A stretch of DNA of 64,000 bases. It comes from Deltaproteobacteria bacterium UBA2409. GTDB lineage: Bacteria; Bdellovibrionota_C; UBA2361; DDRT01. Each line of letters starts with the position of its first letter. Positions within the stretch are counted from its first letter, which is position 1. The stretch spans positions 200,694 to 264,693 of the forward strand of contig DDRT01000013.1 in NCBI GenBank assembly GCA_002343185.1, written 5' to 3'. The notes below the pieces were generated by a model. That model saw only the letters and a program-made list of their open reading frames with translations. It searched no databases and had not been told where the DNA came from. Of this stretch, positions 33,596-43,119 are shown one piece after another. A program made the translations under genes and the position numbers.

Positions 33596-35686
33596 TCAAT
33601 TAGCAGCATGCACTTCAGACTCTTTCATTGAAAGTCTGATCTTGCCCTGCCTATCGATCTCAAGAACTTTTACCTGAACCTCATCTCCTTCACGTACAAC
33701 ATCAGTAACTTTTCTTACTTTATCTTCAGCAAGTTGAGATATGTGTACTAGTCCATCAGTTCCAGGAAGAATCTCTACAAATGCTCCGAAGTCAGCAATT
33801 CGCTTAACGATACCTCGGTAAACTTTTCCAACTTCTGCCTGCATGGTAAGGCTCTCAATAATCTTAATTGCATTATCGATCTTCTTCTGATCACTTGAAG
33901 CAATACTAACTGTTCCATCATCAGAAACTTCCATCTTAACATCACATGACTCTGTGATAGATCTGATCATCTTTCCTCCTGGGCCGATGACATCTCTGAT
34001 TTTGTCCTGATGAATCTTTATAGTTACAATTTTTGGAGCATAACGGCTTAGGCTCTCTTTTGGCTTAGAAATTACATTATCCATCTGTTTTAGGATATGA
34101 ATTCTAGCATCTCGAGCCTGGTTCATGGCTTTAGACATAATCTCTTCTGTCAAACCCTTTACCTTGATATCCATTTGAAGTGCTGTGATACCTTTTTCAG
34201 TGCCACATACTTTAAAATCCATATCACCTAGATGATCTTCATCACCAAGAATATCGGTTAAAATTGCGAACTCCTTACCCTCTTCAATGAGCCCCATCGC
34301 AACTCCTGCAACAGGTGCAGCTATAGGGACTCCAGCATCCATTAAAGATAAGCTTGCACCGCATACTGTTGCCATTGAGCTCGAACCATTACTTTCTGTA
34401 ACTTCGGATACGACTCTGAGAACGTAAGGGAATTTCTTTAGATCAGGAATTACCGCTTTGATAGCTCTTTCTGCTAATGCCCCATGCCCAATCTCTCTTC
34501 TTCCAGGCCCTCTAAGTGGCTTTGTTTCACCAACTGAAAATGCTGGAAAGTTATAATGAAGAAGGAATGTCTTTGACGCTTCACCCATTAGGTTATCAAT
34601 TCTTTGGGCTTCTGCTTCTGTTCCAAGAGTAGCGACTACAATTGCTTGAGTTTCGCCTCTTTGAAAAAGAGCTGAACCATGAGTTCTTGGTAAAAAACCT
34701 AATTCAATATCAATAGGTCTTACTGTTACAAAATCTCTACCATCAATTCTGGTTTTCTCTTTGATAATTCTCTGTCTTACAAGCTTAAATGAAAGCTCAT
34801 CAAAGCTGTGATTAATAATTTTTTGTTTTGTACTTGCGTCCTCATCGCCTTCCTTGATGAACTTTAGAACTGCTTCTTCTTTTGCAGCTTTATAAGCATC
34901 TCTACGTGCAGTTTTATCGGGAATTCTTACTGCTTTTTCGATAAGTGGGGTTAAGAAATCACTAACTGACTTTACAAGACTCTGATCTAGCTCTTTTTTT
35001 GTCCATTCAACTTTGGCTGCTCCAGCTACTTTTTGAAGCTCTAGCTGTATATTTATAAGTGGCTGCATCTCTTTATGAGCAAAAAATAGCGCTTCAAGAA
35101 GATCTGCTTCAGGAACCTGCTGTGCTCCACCTTCAACCATAACAATTGCATTCTTTGTTCCAGCAACTATCATATTGATATCTGAGTTCTTCTGGTCTGT
35201 AGCTGTCGGATTAATACAAAGCTTACCTTTGACGCGCCCTACCCTCACACAACCAAGAGGCCCCTCAAAAGGAAGATCTGATAGTGTTAATGCTAATGAT
35301 GCACCGTTAACAGCTAAAACATCTGTGTCATTTTCTTCGTCTGCAGAAAGAACAGTAGCCATAACTTGAATTTCATGGCTGAAACCCTCTGGAAAAAGAG
35401 GCCTACATGGTCTATCCATTAGCCTAGAAACTAGCGTTTCCTTTTCACTTAGACGGCCTTCTCTTTTAAAGAATCCCCCAGGGATCTTTCCAGCTGCATA
35501 AGTTTTTTCAACATAATCGACAGTTAATGGAAGAAAATCAACGTCTTTCTCAGCTCCTCGACATGCAGTGATTAAAACGATTGAGTCGCCATATTTAACT
35601 ACACACGAACCTCCTGCTAATTTAGCAATCCGGCCAGTTTCAAACGATAGAGTTCTGCCATGAAAATCTAACTCTCGTATCTCCAT
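33596..35686 (-). CDS. pnp: Polynucleotide phosphorylase
   Basis: The 3'-5' phosphorolytic exoribonuclease has two RNase PH domains (the first ending about residue 230, the second containing FSVGETKPLRGPGRREIGHG), a KH domain (DVIGPGGKMIRSITE) and a C-terminal S1 domain (GKVYRGIVKRIADFGAFVEI). At 696 residues it is complete. AAGGAG lies 8 nt before the ATG. It follows rpsO by 42 nt, the widespread rpsO-pnp arrangement. Confidence 0.98.
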   Translation of the reverse strand: MEIRELDFHGRTLSFETGRIAKLAGGSCVVKYGDSIVLITACRGAEKDVDFLPLTVDYVEKTYAAGKIPGGFFKREGRLSEKETLVSRLMDRPCRPLFPEGFSHEIQVMATVLSADEENDTDVLAVNGASLALTLSDLPFEGPLGCVRVGRVKGKLCINPTATDQKNSDINMIVAGTKNAIVMVEGGAQQVPEADLLEALFFAHKEMQPLINIQLELQKVAGAAKVEWTKKELDQSLVKSVSDFLTPLIEKAVRIPDKTARRDAYKAAKEEAVLKFIKEGDEDASTKQKIINHSFDELSFKLVRQRIIKEKTRIDGRDFVTVRPIDIELGFLPRTHGSALFQRGETQAIVVATLGTEAEAQRIDNLMGEASKTFLLHYNFPAFSVGETKPLRGPGRREIGHGALAERAIKAVIPDLKKFPYVLRVVSEVTESNGSSSMATVCGASLSLMDAGVPIAAPVAGVAMGLIEEGKEFAILTDILGDEDHLGDMDFKVCGTEKGITALQMDIKVKGLTEEIMSKAMNQARDARIHILKQMDNVISKPKESLSRYAPKIVTIKIHQDKIRDVIGPGGKMIRSITESCDVKMEVSDDGTVSIASSDQKKIDNAIKIIESLTMQAEVGKVYRGIVKRIADFGAFVEILPGTDGLVHISQLAEDKVRKVTDVVREGDEVQVKVLEIDRQGKIRLSMKESEVHAAN

Positions 35687-35728
35687 ATTTTTTTCTCCTT
35701 ATTTTTTTATATAGTGAAAGGATCTTGC

Positions 35729-35983
35729 TTACTTTCTTAAGCCTAAAGAGCCGATGAGCTTTCTGTATCGCTCAAGATCGGATCTCTTCACATACTCAAG
35801 TAGTCCCTTCCTTCGGGAGATTAATCGCATCATCCCACGTCTAGAGGTATTATCCTTAACGTGTCTCTGAAAATGTTTTGCTAGCTCTTCAATCCTATCG
35901 GTCAAAAGAGCAACTTGAACTTCTGGTGAACCAGTATCGGTTCCATGTACCTTGTACTGATCAATCATTTTTTTCTTGGACAT
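35729..35983 (-). CDS. rpsO: 30S ribosomal protein S15
   Basis: The 84-residue protein carries the S15 signature (HGTDTGSPEVQVALLTDRI, KHFQRHVKDNTSRRGMMRLISRRKGLLEYV). It is 4-5 residues shorter than usual, at the N-terminus. GAGGAAAG precedes the ATG. It leads the rpsO-pnp operon. Confidence 0.97.
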   Translation of the reverse strand: MSKKKMIDQYKVHGTDTGSPEVQVALLTDRIEELAKHFQRHVKDNTSRRGMMRLISRRKGLLEYVKRSDLERYRKLIGSLGLRK

Positions 35984-36029
35984 CTTTCCTCGTCACTAAC
36001 TAATTAATTTTATTTACTTTAATCGATAA

Positions 36030-36058
36030 TTGATATCATTTAGCTAGGCAAAAGTCAA
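36030..36058 (-). promoter_or_regulatory. Candidate sigma70-type promoter for rpsO-pnp
   Basis: On the minus strand TTGACT and TATCAA are separated by exactly 17 nt, about 46 nt upstream of the rpsO ATG and directly after the stop of the MFS gene. Confidence 0.6.
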
Positions 36059-36060
36059 AC

Positions 36061-37368
36061 TCACTGCCTTTTTGAGGAGAATACTGAGAAAAATCCACCT
36101 GAAAATGGCCTTAAAGAAGTTAGCCTAAAAAGTAGGTCTTTATGGGAGATCACTTCAACCTCCCTAACCTCTTTAAACTTTGGAAGGAATATAAATGCAG
36201 TGGCTAATCTTAAAACTCCTGAAACTCCTAATGCTACTAAGAAAACACTTTCTGTGAATCCTTCGCTCATACTTACAACTAAACTACCAAGCATGGCACC
36301 AATAAACACAAAAACAGCATTCACCAATGCAGTATAGGCGGCACATCTCCCTCGTTTAGCAGGAGAAACTGCATCAAATATGAAATTACTAGCAGCAAGG
36401 TTAAAACCAGCCCAAACAAACCCGGCATAAATCTGAACAGATAAGAGATAATAGAACGTATTATCGACTAACCACATAAATGGGATCACTGATAAGCCAA
36501 TAGCAGATATGTTTAATATCTTCTTATTTCCAAACTTATCGGTAAGAGCGCCCCAATGCTGCATCGTTAGCACTTGGGTTACAAGTTGCCCACCAATTAA
36601 GAACATATAGGTTAGATAAGAGACTTTTAATTCATTTAATAGATAAAGTGGAATAAAAGGTCCTCCGACAACTACTGCACCGTTCATGATTCCAAAGAAA
36701 AATACAAACTTTGCAAAATTAGAATTAGGAGCACGTCTTATAAAATCGTATAAACTGAAAAAATCGCTGCTCTTAGTATGAAAGGGAGGGTCGTCATATT
36801 TACTCAAATAATAGGCAGAAATGAGTCTAGAGATTCCTGCAAAGACACATAAGCATGAAAACCCTATCTGAGGCGGAGCATAATTAAGAAACACTCCTGC
36901 GGCGAACATCGAAAGCAGAGTTCCTAATCCTGATCTTTTATTTCTAAACCCAAAGTACTCTCCGCGAATCGACTCAGGAACAAGATCTCCGATTAAGCTG
37001 TTCCAAGCAGGTGCACCTGCATTCCCGAAGGTATGATAAAAAGTGGCTAACACTACCAGAGCCCAAGCACCGTCTGACACTCCAGTCGCTGGAAGAGTTG
37101 CAATAAAAAACCAGGTGATCGCCTGCAAAGTCGCAAATATGCAGATTACTTTTCTTCTGCCATAGACCTGCAATCTTGTGCCTAAGATCTGAGATGAGGC
37201 TCCAAGAAGTGGAGGAATTGATGCAAGGCAGGCAATCTGAAAACTTGTTCCGCCAAGAAAAACTCCAAGTGCGCTAAGATAAGCTTCCCCTGCTCCTATC
37301 ATTAAACACCAAAAAAATGCATCCCAAACTGAATAGCGAAGAGATGGGGGCAGAGTGGAAAGTTTCAT
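36061..37368 (-). CDS. Major facilitator superfamily transporter
   Basis: The 435-residue protein has about 12 hydrophobic helices in two halves. The loop between helices 2 and 3 reads GTRLQVYGRRKVIC, a variant of MFS motif A, repeated in the second half as HWGALTDKFGNKKIL. Substrate is not predictable from the sequence. It stands apart from both flanking operons. Confidence 0.85.
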   Translation of the reverse strand: MKLSTLPPSLRYSVWDAFFWCLMIGAGEAYLSALGVFLGGTSFQIACLASIPPLLGASSQILGTRLQVYGRRKVICIFATLQAITWFFIATLPATGVSDGAWALVVLATFYHTFGNAGAPAWNSLIGDLVPESIRGEYFGFRNKRSGLGTLLSMFAAGVFLNYAPPQIGFSCLCVFAGISRLISAYYLSKYDDPPFHTKSSDFFSLYDFIRRAPNSNFAKFVFFFGIMNGAVVVGGPFIPLYLLNELKVSYLTYMFLIGGQLVTQVLTMQHWGALTDKFGNKKILNISAIGLSVIPFMWLVDNTFYYLLSVQIYAGFVWAGFNLAASNFIFDAVSPAKRGRCAAYTALVNAVFVFIGAMLGSLVVSMSEGFTESVFLVALGVSGVLRLATAFIFLPKFKEVREVEVISHKDLLFRLTSLRPFSGGFFSVFSSKRQ

Positions 37369-37459
37369 TCTCGAGTAGATATATATTCGTTTAATGGTTG
37401 TACTGGAAGATCTTCAGATCGTCTGTATTACTGAAAAGAAACAAAACGGAGGTGGGGAT

Positions 37460-37514
37460 GTCTGGTCTGGCTTTCTTGTCCTACATAGCTTTGGCGAAGG
37501 AGGAAGCCTGATCT
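37460..37514. repeat. Family palindrome with inserted TAC/GCGAAGGAGG hairpin
   Basis: TCTGGTCTGGCTTTC and GGAAGCCTGATC flank CTTGTCCTACATAGCTTTGGCG and GAAGGA. The organisation is the same as at 33495-33544, with partly degraded arms. It lies between the sucD stop and the MFS gene. Confidence 0.65.
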
Positions 37515-37522
37515 AAAAGTAT

Positions 37523-38392
37523 CTATCCCAACGCCTCCTGCATTACTTTACCTAAAAGTGCTGGGCTTCTAGTAAATTTCATCCCTGCTTCTTCAAAAGC
37601 TTTAAATTTAGCTTCTGCCGTATCATCCCCACCAGAAATGATTGCTCCTGCATGCCCCATTCTTCTTCCTGGAGGGGCTGATGCGCCAGCAATAAAACCA
37701 ACAACAGGTTTTTTCATATTTGCCTTTACCCATCTTGCAGCCTGAATCTCAGCATCACCCCCAATCTCACCGATCATAACAACACCATCCGTGTCAGGGT
37801 CTTCATTAAACATTTTAAGACAATCAATAAAATTGGTACCGTTCAGTGGGTCTCCACCAATCCCTATACAGGTTGATTGACCAAGTTTAAGCTCGGTTAA
37901 TTGAAAAACTGCTTCATAAGTTAAAGTTCCTGACCTTGAAACAACTCCAATTTTTCCTGGCATATGTATATGACCAGGCATGATTCCAATTTTAGCCTCA
38001 CCAGGAGTAATTACCCCTGGGCAGTTTGGTCCAATAAGTCTTGTTCTTTTGCCCTCCATATATGCTTTTACTTTAAGCATATCTAAAACAGGGATCCCTT
38101 CAGTAATACAGATAACAAGATCCAGATCGGCATCTACTGCTTCCATAATTGCATCAGCTGCAAAAGGAGCAGGAACATAAATGACACTTACATTTCCTCC
38201 TGTTTTCTCTTTTGCTTCTATTACAGAATTATAAAGAGGAATTCCTTCAAACTCTTGGCCACTTTTACCTGGTCCAACTCCGGCAACCATTTTTGTGCCA
38301 TATTCTTTACACATTTTTGTATGAAAAGACCCCGCTTTTCCGGTCATCCCTTGAGTAATAACTTTTGTATTTTTATTAACCAGAACGCTCAT
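37523..38392 (-). CDS. sucD: Succinyl-CoA synthetase alpha subunit
   Basis: The 289-residue subunit binds CoA (TGKAGSFHT, YVPAPFAADAI) and carries the phosphorylated active-site His in RRMGHAGAIISGG. It makes succinate and NTP from succinyl-CoA in the TCA cycle. Its ATG overlaps the sucC stop by one base (TAATG). Confidence 0.97.
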   Translation of the reverse strand: MSVLVNKNTKVITQGMTGKAGSFHTKMCKEYGTKMVAGVGPGKSGQEFEGIPLYNSVIEAKEKTGGNVSVIYVPAPFAADAIMEAVDADLDLVICITEGIPVLDMLKVKAYMEGKRTRLIGPNCPGVITPGEAKIGIMPGHIHMPGKIGVVSRSGTLTYEAVFQLTELKLGQSTCIGIGGDPLNGTNFIDCLKMFNEDPDTDGVVMIGEIGGDAEIQAARWVKANMKKPVVGFIAGASAPPGRRMGHAGAIISGGDDTAEAKFKAFEEAGMKFTRSPALLGKVMQEALG

Positions 38393-39552
38393 TAGGAAAC
38401 CTCCTTTACAACTTTCCTTGCTGCATCATCCATCGTATCTGCAGTCGTAATTTTTAATCCTGACTCAGAGAGCATCTTTCTTCCTAGCTCAACATTAGTG
38501 CCTTGAAGTCTCACAACTAAAGGCACATTCAGGGATAATTCTTTTGCAGCAGCAATTATACCGCCAGCTATGATGTCGCATTTCATTATCCCACCAAAGA
38601 TATTTACAAGTATCGCTTTTACTTTGGAGTCTGAAAGTAAGATCTTGAAAGCTTCTGTTACTGTTTCTTTTGAAGCTCCTCCTCCTACATCAAGAAAGTT
38701 TGCAGGCTCCCCTCCTTCAGCTTTGATTATATCCATGGTAGCCATGGCTAGTCCTGCACCATTGACCATACATCCGATATTTCCATCTAATGCGATATAA
38801 CTTAAACCAAACTTTGAGGCTTCTAGATCTTTAGCATCTACCTCATCATAATCCATAAAGGTTTTAAGTTGTGGCTGTCTAAAAAGTGCATTCTCATCAA
38901 CTGATACTTTTGCGTCCAGAATAACAAATTTGCCCTGCTTAGTTATAACAAGAGGATTAATCTCAAGAAGTGATAGATCGCTATTAATAAAAGAACTATA
39001 GAGGCCAGAAAATAACTTATGAAGGTCTTTTTGAAGCTCGAATGAAAGCTTGAGTCCTGATATTAATTTTACAGTATGGAACCCCTGATACCCAGACTTA
39101 GGATCTACCTTAACAGTAATGATTTTTTCGGGGTGTTTTGCTGCAACCTCCTCAATCTCCATTCCTCCCTCAGTAGATGCAATTATCGAAATACATCTAT
39201 TCGCACGATCAACAAGTAAACTTACATAAAATTCTCGATCAATTTCACATCCTGCTTCAACATAAACTTTTCTAACTAATTTTCCTTGAGCTCCTGTTTG
39301 TGGAGTTACTAAAGTCATGCCAAGAATTTTCTCAGCATGTGCTTTAGCTTCTTTAGGGGATTTGGCAACTTTCACACCACCACCTTTACCTCGACCACCT
39401 GCATGAACCTGAGCTTTAACTACACAGATCCCGCCACCAAGATTATCGGCTGCTGCTTCAACTTCACCTGGGGTGTAGCAGATATATCCTTTTAAAACTG
39501 GAAGACCGTACGATAGTAAAAGCGCTTTTGCTTGATATTCATGAATATTCAT
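38392..39552 (-). CDS. sucC: Succinyl-CoA synthetase beta subunit
   Basis: The 386-residue subunit has an ATP-grasp domain (CVVKAQVHAGGRGKGGGVKV) and a CoA-ligase domain (VNIFGGIMKCDIIAGGI). The length is normal. A palindromic element separates it from sdhB, so the sucCD pair may be transcribed with the sdh operon only by read-through. Confidence 0.97.
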   Translation of the reverse strand: MNIHEYQAKALLLSYGLPVLKGYICYTPGEVEAAADNLGGGICVVKAQVHAGGRGKGGGVKVAKSPKEAKAHAEKILGMTLVTPQTGAQGKLVRKVYVEAGCEIDREFYVSLLVDRANRCISIIASTEGGMEIEEVAAKHPEKIITVKVDPKSGYQGFHTVKLISGLKLSFELQKDLHKLFSGLYSSFINSDLSLLEINPLVITKQGKFVILDAKVSVDENALFRQPQLKTFMDYDEVDAKDLEASKFGLSYIALDGNIGCMVNGAGLAMATMDIIKAEGGEPANFLDVGGGASKETVTEAFKILLSDSKVKAILVNIFGGIMKCDIIAGGIIAAAKELSLNVPLVVRLQGTNVELGRKMLSESGLKITTADTMDDAARKVVKEVS

Positions 39553-39603
39553 GGTGGAAACGGTAACATATTAGGTAGTAAAGGTTCTAGGGGGTGAAAA
39601 TTA

Positions 39604-39725
39604 ACTTGGGGGTCAGGCTGATGGGGGTCAGGCCGGTAGGCCTGACCAGGCAAGAATTACGTCTGGTCAGGATCTATCGTCCGCGCCAGCGGACGAAGCA
39701 AAAATACTGCGGCCTGACCCCCAAG
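39604..39725. repeat. Nested palindromic element with inserted mini-hairpin
   Basis: Two left ends in tandem (CTTGGGGGTCAGG at 39605-39617, then GGGGGTCAGGCC) are followed by GGCC-GGTA-GGCC, CTGGTCAGGATC, the mini-hairpin CGTCCGC-GCCA-GCGGACG (39678-39695), an A-rich stretch and a GGCCTGACCCCCAAG end. Confidence 0.85.
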
Positions 39726-39729
39726 CTCC

Positions 39730-40503
39730 TTACTGCGCCTTCATCCCACTTCCCTGAACGATCTGAAGCAGTCTACCTTTTAAATAATCTCGGTTTAATC
39801 TTGATATGAATTTTATGGAGATCCCTTTTGGACAGGCTTCCTGGCATTCTCCATGATTAGTACATCCGCCAAACATCTGCGCATCCATCTCTTTAACCAT
39901 ATTGATGACCCGTGAGTAACGTTCAGGTTGCCCCTGAGCAAGGAGTCCTAGGTGAGAAACCTTAGCTGCTGTAAAGAGCATTGCTGAACCATTAGGGCAT
40001 GCAGCAACACAGGCTCCACATCCAATACAGGTTGCAGCATCAAAGGCAGAATCAGCAGATTCTTTATCGATTAAGATCGAGTTTGCATCTACAGCTGCTC
40101 CAGTGTTTACAGAGATAAAGCCGCCGGCTTGAATGATCTTATCAAATGCACTTCTATCTACTACAAGATCTTTTATTACCGGGAAAGCTTTTGCTCTCCA
40201 TGGCTCGATCACTATAGTGTCACCATCTTTGAAAGATCTCATGTGGAGTTGACATGTAGTTGCAAGCTTATTAGGTCCATGCGGTTTCCCATTTACAACC
40301 ATAGAACATGAGCCACAGATACCTTCCCTACAATCATGTTCAAACGCTATTGGAGCCTCCCCCTTTACCTCAAGCTCTTCATTTAGAAGATCCAACATCT
40401 CTAAAAACGAGCTATCTGGGCTCACATCATTTACCTTATACTCTTTAAATGAACCTTCGCTGGTAGGTGTTTCTTGTCTCCAAACTAAAAGTGTTAGATT
40501 CAT
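39730..40503 (-). CDS. sdhB: Succinate dehydrogenase / fumarate reductase iron-sulfur subunit
   Basis: The 257-residue subunit has the 2Fe-2S motif CREGICGSC, the 4Fe-4S motif CIGCGACVAACP and a further cluster motif starting at CTNHGECQEACPKGI. It passes electrons from SdhA to the cytochrome b subunit. SdhA ends directly before it. The subunit order C-A-B and the size match the Bacillus / deltaproteobacterial / Bacteroidetes type. Confidence 0.97.
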   Translation of the reverse strand: MNLTLLVWRQETPTSEGSFKEYKVNDVSPDSSFLEMLDLLNEELEVKGEAPIAFEHDCREGICGSCSMVVNGKPHGPNKLATTCQLHMRSFKDGDTIVIEPWRAKAFPVIKDLVVDRSAFDKIIQAGGFISVNTGAAVDANSILIDKESADSAFDAATCIGCGACVAACPNGSAMLFTAAKVSHLGLLAQGQPERYSRVINMVKEMDAQMFGGCTNHGECQEACPKGISIKFISRLNRDYLKGRLLQIVQGSGMKAQ

Positions 40504-42414
40504 CTACTTATAGCTCCTTGTCTGAAGTTTAACATTTTCAAAATTTAGTTTTTCTTTGAATAGTTTTGGAGACCCATCCTCGCTCTTTCCCCAAACTGAA
40601 GCGTAGCAATAATCATCATCATTTCTTTTTGCCTCACCTTCTTCTGTTTGATACTCAGACCTAAAATGTCCACCGCACGACTCTTCCCTATCTAATGCAT
40701 CTCTACACATTACCTCAGCAAATTCTAAAAAGTCAGCAACTCTTCCAGCTCGCTCTAAGGTTTGATTTAGGTCTTCGCCCGATCCAGGTACGCAAGCTTC
40801 TTTGTAAAATCTCTCTCTAAGCTCAGGGATCTTATTAATTGTTTCTGTCAGCCCAGCTTTACTTCTGCTCATACCGCAGTTATCCCACATCAATCTTCCA
40901 AGCTCCCGGTGGAATGAATCTATGGATCTATTCCCACGTAAGGACACCAACTTACTTAGTCGCTCTTTAACTTCCCTTTCAGTATCTAAAAAACTTTTAT
41001 GGGTCTCTGAAATTCCATCAGGTTTATGATCAGCAAGGAAATCCCCAATTGTGTATGGTATTACAAAATATCCATCAGCAAGTCCCTGCATTAGCGCACT
41101 GGCTCCAAGCCTATTTGCTCCATGGTCTGAAAAATTTGCTTCTCCAAGTGCATAGAGCCCAGGAATTGTCGTCATAAGATTATAATCAACCCAGAGACCC
41201 CCCATAGTGTAATGTGGGGCAGGAAATATTCTCATCGGAGATTCATAAGGGTTCTCTCCAGTAATTTGCTTATAAATATCGAATAGATTTCCATATCTTG
41301 CTTCAATCGCAGATCTCCCAAGTCGTTTTATCGCATCAGAGAAATCAAGATAAACCCCTAACCCCGAGGATCCGACACCTCTTCCTTCATCACAAACCTC
41401 TTTTGCTGCCCTACTAGCAATGTCTCTTGGACTTAAGTTTCCAAAGCTTGGATATTTTCTTTCTAGATAATAGTCGCGCTCACCTTCAGGGATATCTGAT
41501 GGAGATCGCTTGTCTCCTTTATTTTTTGGAACCCAGATTCGCCCATCATTTCTAAGCGACTCGCTCATCAAAGTTAGTTTTGATTGATGTTCCCCTGTTA
41601 CAGGGATGCAAGTAGGATGAATCTGAGTGAAACAAGGATTAGCAAAGCCTGCACCTCTCTTATAAGCTCTCCAAGTTGCAGTTACGTTGCAACCTTTAGC
41701 ATTAGTTGAAAGATAAAAAACTGTTGAATAGCCTCCTGTACAAAGAAGTACAGCATCGGCTACATGGCTTTCAATTTTACCTGTTCTTAGGTTTCTTGTG
41801 ACAATGCCTCGTGCTCTTCCATCAACAAGCACTACATCCAGCATTTCAGTGAAGGGATACATTTTTACCCCACCCCTTGCTATCTCCTTTTCAAGTGCTG
41901 CGTATGCTCCAAGAAGTAGTTGCTGGCCTGTTTGACCTCTTGCATAAAAAGTTCTTGAAACCTGTGCTCCACCGAAAGATCTATTTGAAAGTGTCCCACC
42001 GTACTCACGGGCAAATGGAACTCCTTGAGCTACGCACTGATCGATAATATTTAGAGATACTTCTGCAAGTCTGTGAACATTTGCCTCTCTTGCTCTAAAA
42101 TCTCCACCTTTAATCGTGTCATAGAAAAGTCTGTAAACACTATCACCATCATTTTGATAGTTTTTTGCTGCATTGATTCCCCCCTGTGCAGCGATACTGT
42201 GCGCTCTTCGTGGCGAATCCTGAAAACAGAATGCTTTTACCTGATAACCAAGCTCTGAAAGTGTTGCGGCAGCACTTGCCCCAGCTAGACCAGTACCAAC
42301 AACAATAACTTTGTATTTTCTTTTATTAGCTGGATTAACAAGTTTTATTTTTCCCTTGTGACTTGTCCATTTTTTATCAAGTGGTCCATCTGGAACTTTT
42401 GAGTTTAACTCCAT
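40504..42414 (-). CDS. sdhA: Succinate dehydrogenase / fumarate reductase flavoprotein
   Basis: The 636-residue flavoprotein has a Rossmann start (KVIVVGTGLAGASAAATL), the covalent FAD site RRAHSIAAQGGINAA, the substrate site HPTCIP and YTMGGLWVDY. It oxidises succinate to fumarate, or the reverse in an anaerobic variant; sequence alone does not say which. It lies between sdhC and sdhB with 0-4 nt spacing. Confidence 0.97.
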   Translation of the reverse strand: MELNSKVPDGPLDKKWTSHKGKIKLVNPANKRKYKVIVVGTGLAGASAAATLSELGYQVKAFCFQDSPRRAHSIAAQGGINAAKNYQNDGDSVYRLFYDTIKGGDFRAREANVHRLAEVSLNIIDQCVAQGVPFAREYGGTLSNRSFGGAQVSRTFYARGQTGQQLLLGAYAALEKEIARGGVKMYPFTEMLDVVLVDGRARGIVTRNLRTGKIESHVADAVLLCTGGYSTVFYLSTNAKGCNVTATWRAYKRGAGFANPCFTQIHPTCIPVTGEHQSKLTLMSESLRNDGRIWVPKNKGDKRSPSDIPEGERDYYLERKYPSFGNLSPRDIASRAAKEVCDEGRGVGSSGLGVYLDFSDAIKRLGRSAIEARYGNLFDIYKQITGENPYESPMRIFPAPHYTMGGLWVDYNLMTTIPGLYALGEANFSDHGANRLGASALMQGLADGYFVIPYTIGDFLADHKPDGISETHKSFLDTEREVKERLSKLVSLRGNRSIDSFHRELGRLMWDNCGMSRSKAGLTETINKIPELRERFYKEACVPGSGEDLNQTLERAGRVADFLEFAEVMCRDALDREESCGGHFRSEYQTEEGEAKRNDDDYCYASVWGKSEDGSPKLFKEKLNFENVKLQTRSYK

Positions 42415-42417
42415 AAA

Positions 42418-43119
42418 TTACCCTATTGGTGCTGAAAGTATTTGCATTGACGTAGCGATTGGAACCGAGACGAACCCGAAGAAAAGCAAAATTGCTAAAA
42501 CTAGAGCCACACCTCGTATTATTGGATTAAGCTTTGGCCCATCCACTCCTAAAGTTTGAAATAAACTCCATGCTCCATGAAAGGTGTGGAATGAGAGGGC
42601 CGCCATGGCTAATATATAAAAAGCAACTACGCTCGGACTTTGAAAACCGTTCCATACGTTTGAGTAAACCTTACCATACTCGAATCCTCTAAAGTGAAGA
42701 TCCCCAGTAGTAAAGTGAAGTATGTGAAATACGATAAAACTTAGGAGTATTATTCCACCAAACATCATACCCCTCGAGGCTAAAGTGGAGGATTGGTACT
42801 CTTGGGATTTATATCCTACGGGTCTTGCCTTACTATTAATTAAAGACAACTGAAAGGCCATGAGTATATGTAGCCCAACACAAACTAATAGCCCTGCTCT
42901 TGCAACCCATAATAGTGTCTCTCTTCCAAAAAGATCCGACCCCATTGTTCTTAAGAACTCTGCGTAATGATCCATCTTATGAACCCCGTCTGCTCCGACT
43001 CCTCCGAACATCTTTAGATTCCCTGCCATGTGGCCAACAACAAAGCCAAGTAGAGCAGCACCAGTCAGAGCCATGATAATTTTTTTACCAACTGTAGAAC
43101 GATAAAAATCTAGTATCAT
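42418..43119 (-). CDS. sdhC: Succinate dehydrogenase cytochrome b558 subunit
   Basis: The 233-residue protein has five hydrophobic helices and His residues positioned for two haems (FVVGHMAGNLKMF, GLHILMAFQ, FIVFHILHFTTG, SFHTFHGAWSLFQ). It matches the single large di-haem anchor of the Bacillus-type enzyme, so no SdhD is expected. It transfers electrons to quinone in the inner membrane. Its start overlaps the mdh stop by 4 nt. Confidence 0.95.
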   Translation of the reverse strand: MILDFYRSTVGKKIIMALTGAALLGFVVGHMAGNLKMFGGVGADGVHKMDHYAEFLRTMGSDLFGRETLLWVARAGLLVCVGLHILMAFQLSLINSKARPVGYKSQEYQSSTLASRGMMFGGIILLSFIVFHILHFTTGDLHFRGFEYGKVYSNVWNGFQSPSVVAFYILAMAALSFHTFHGAWSLFQTLGVDGPKLNPIIRGVALVLAILLFFGFVSVPIATSMQILSAPIG

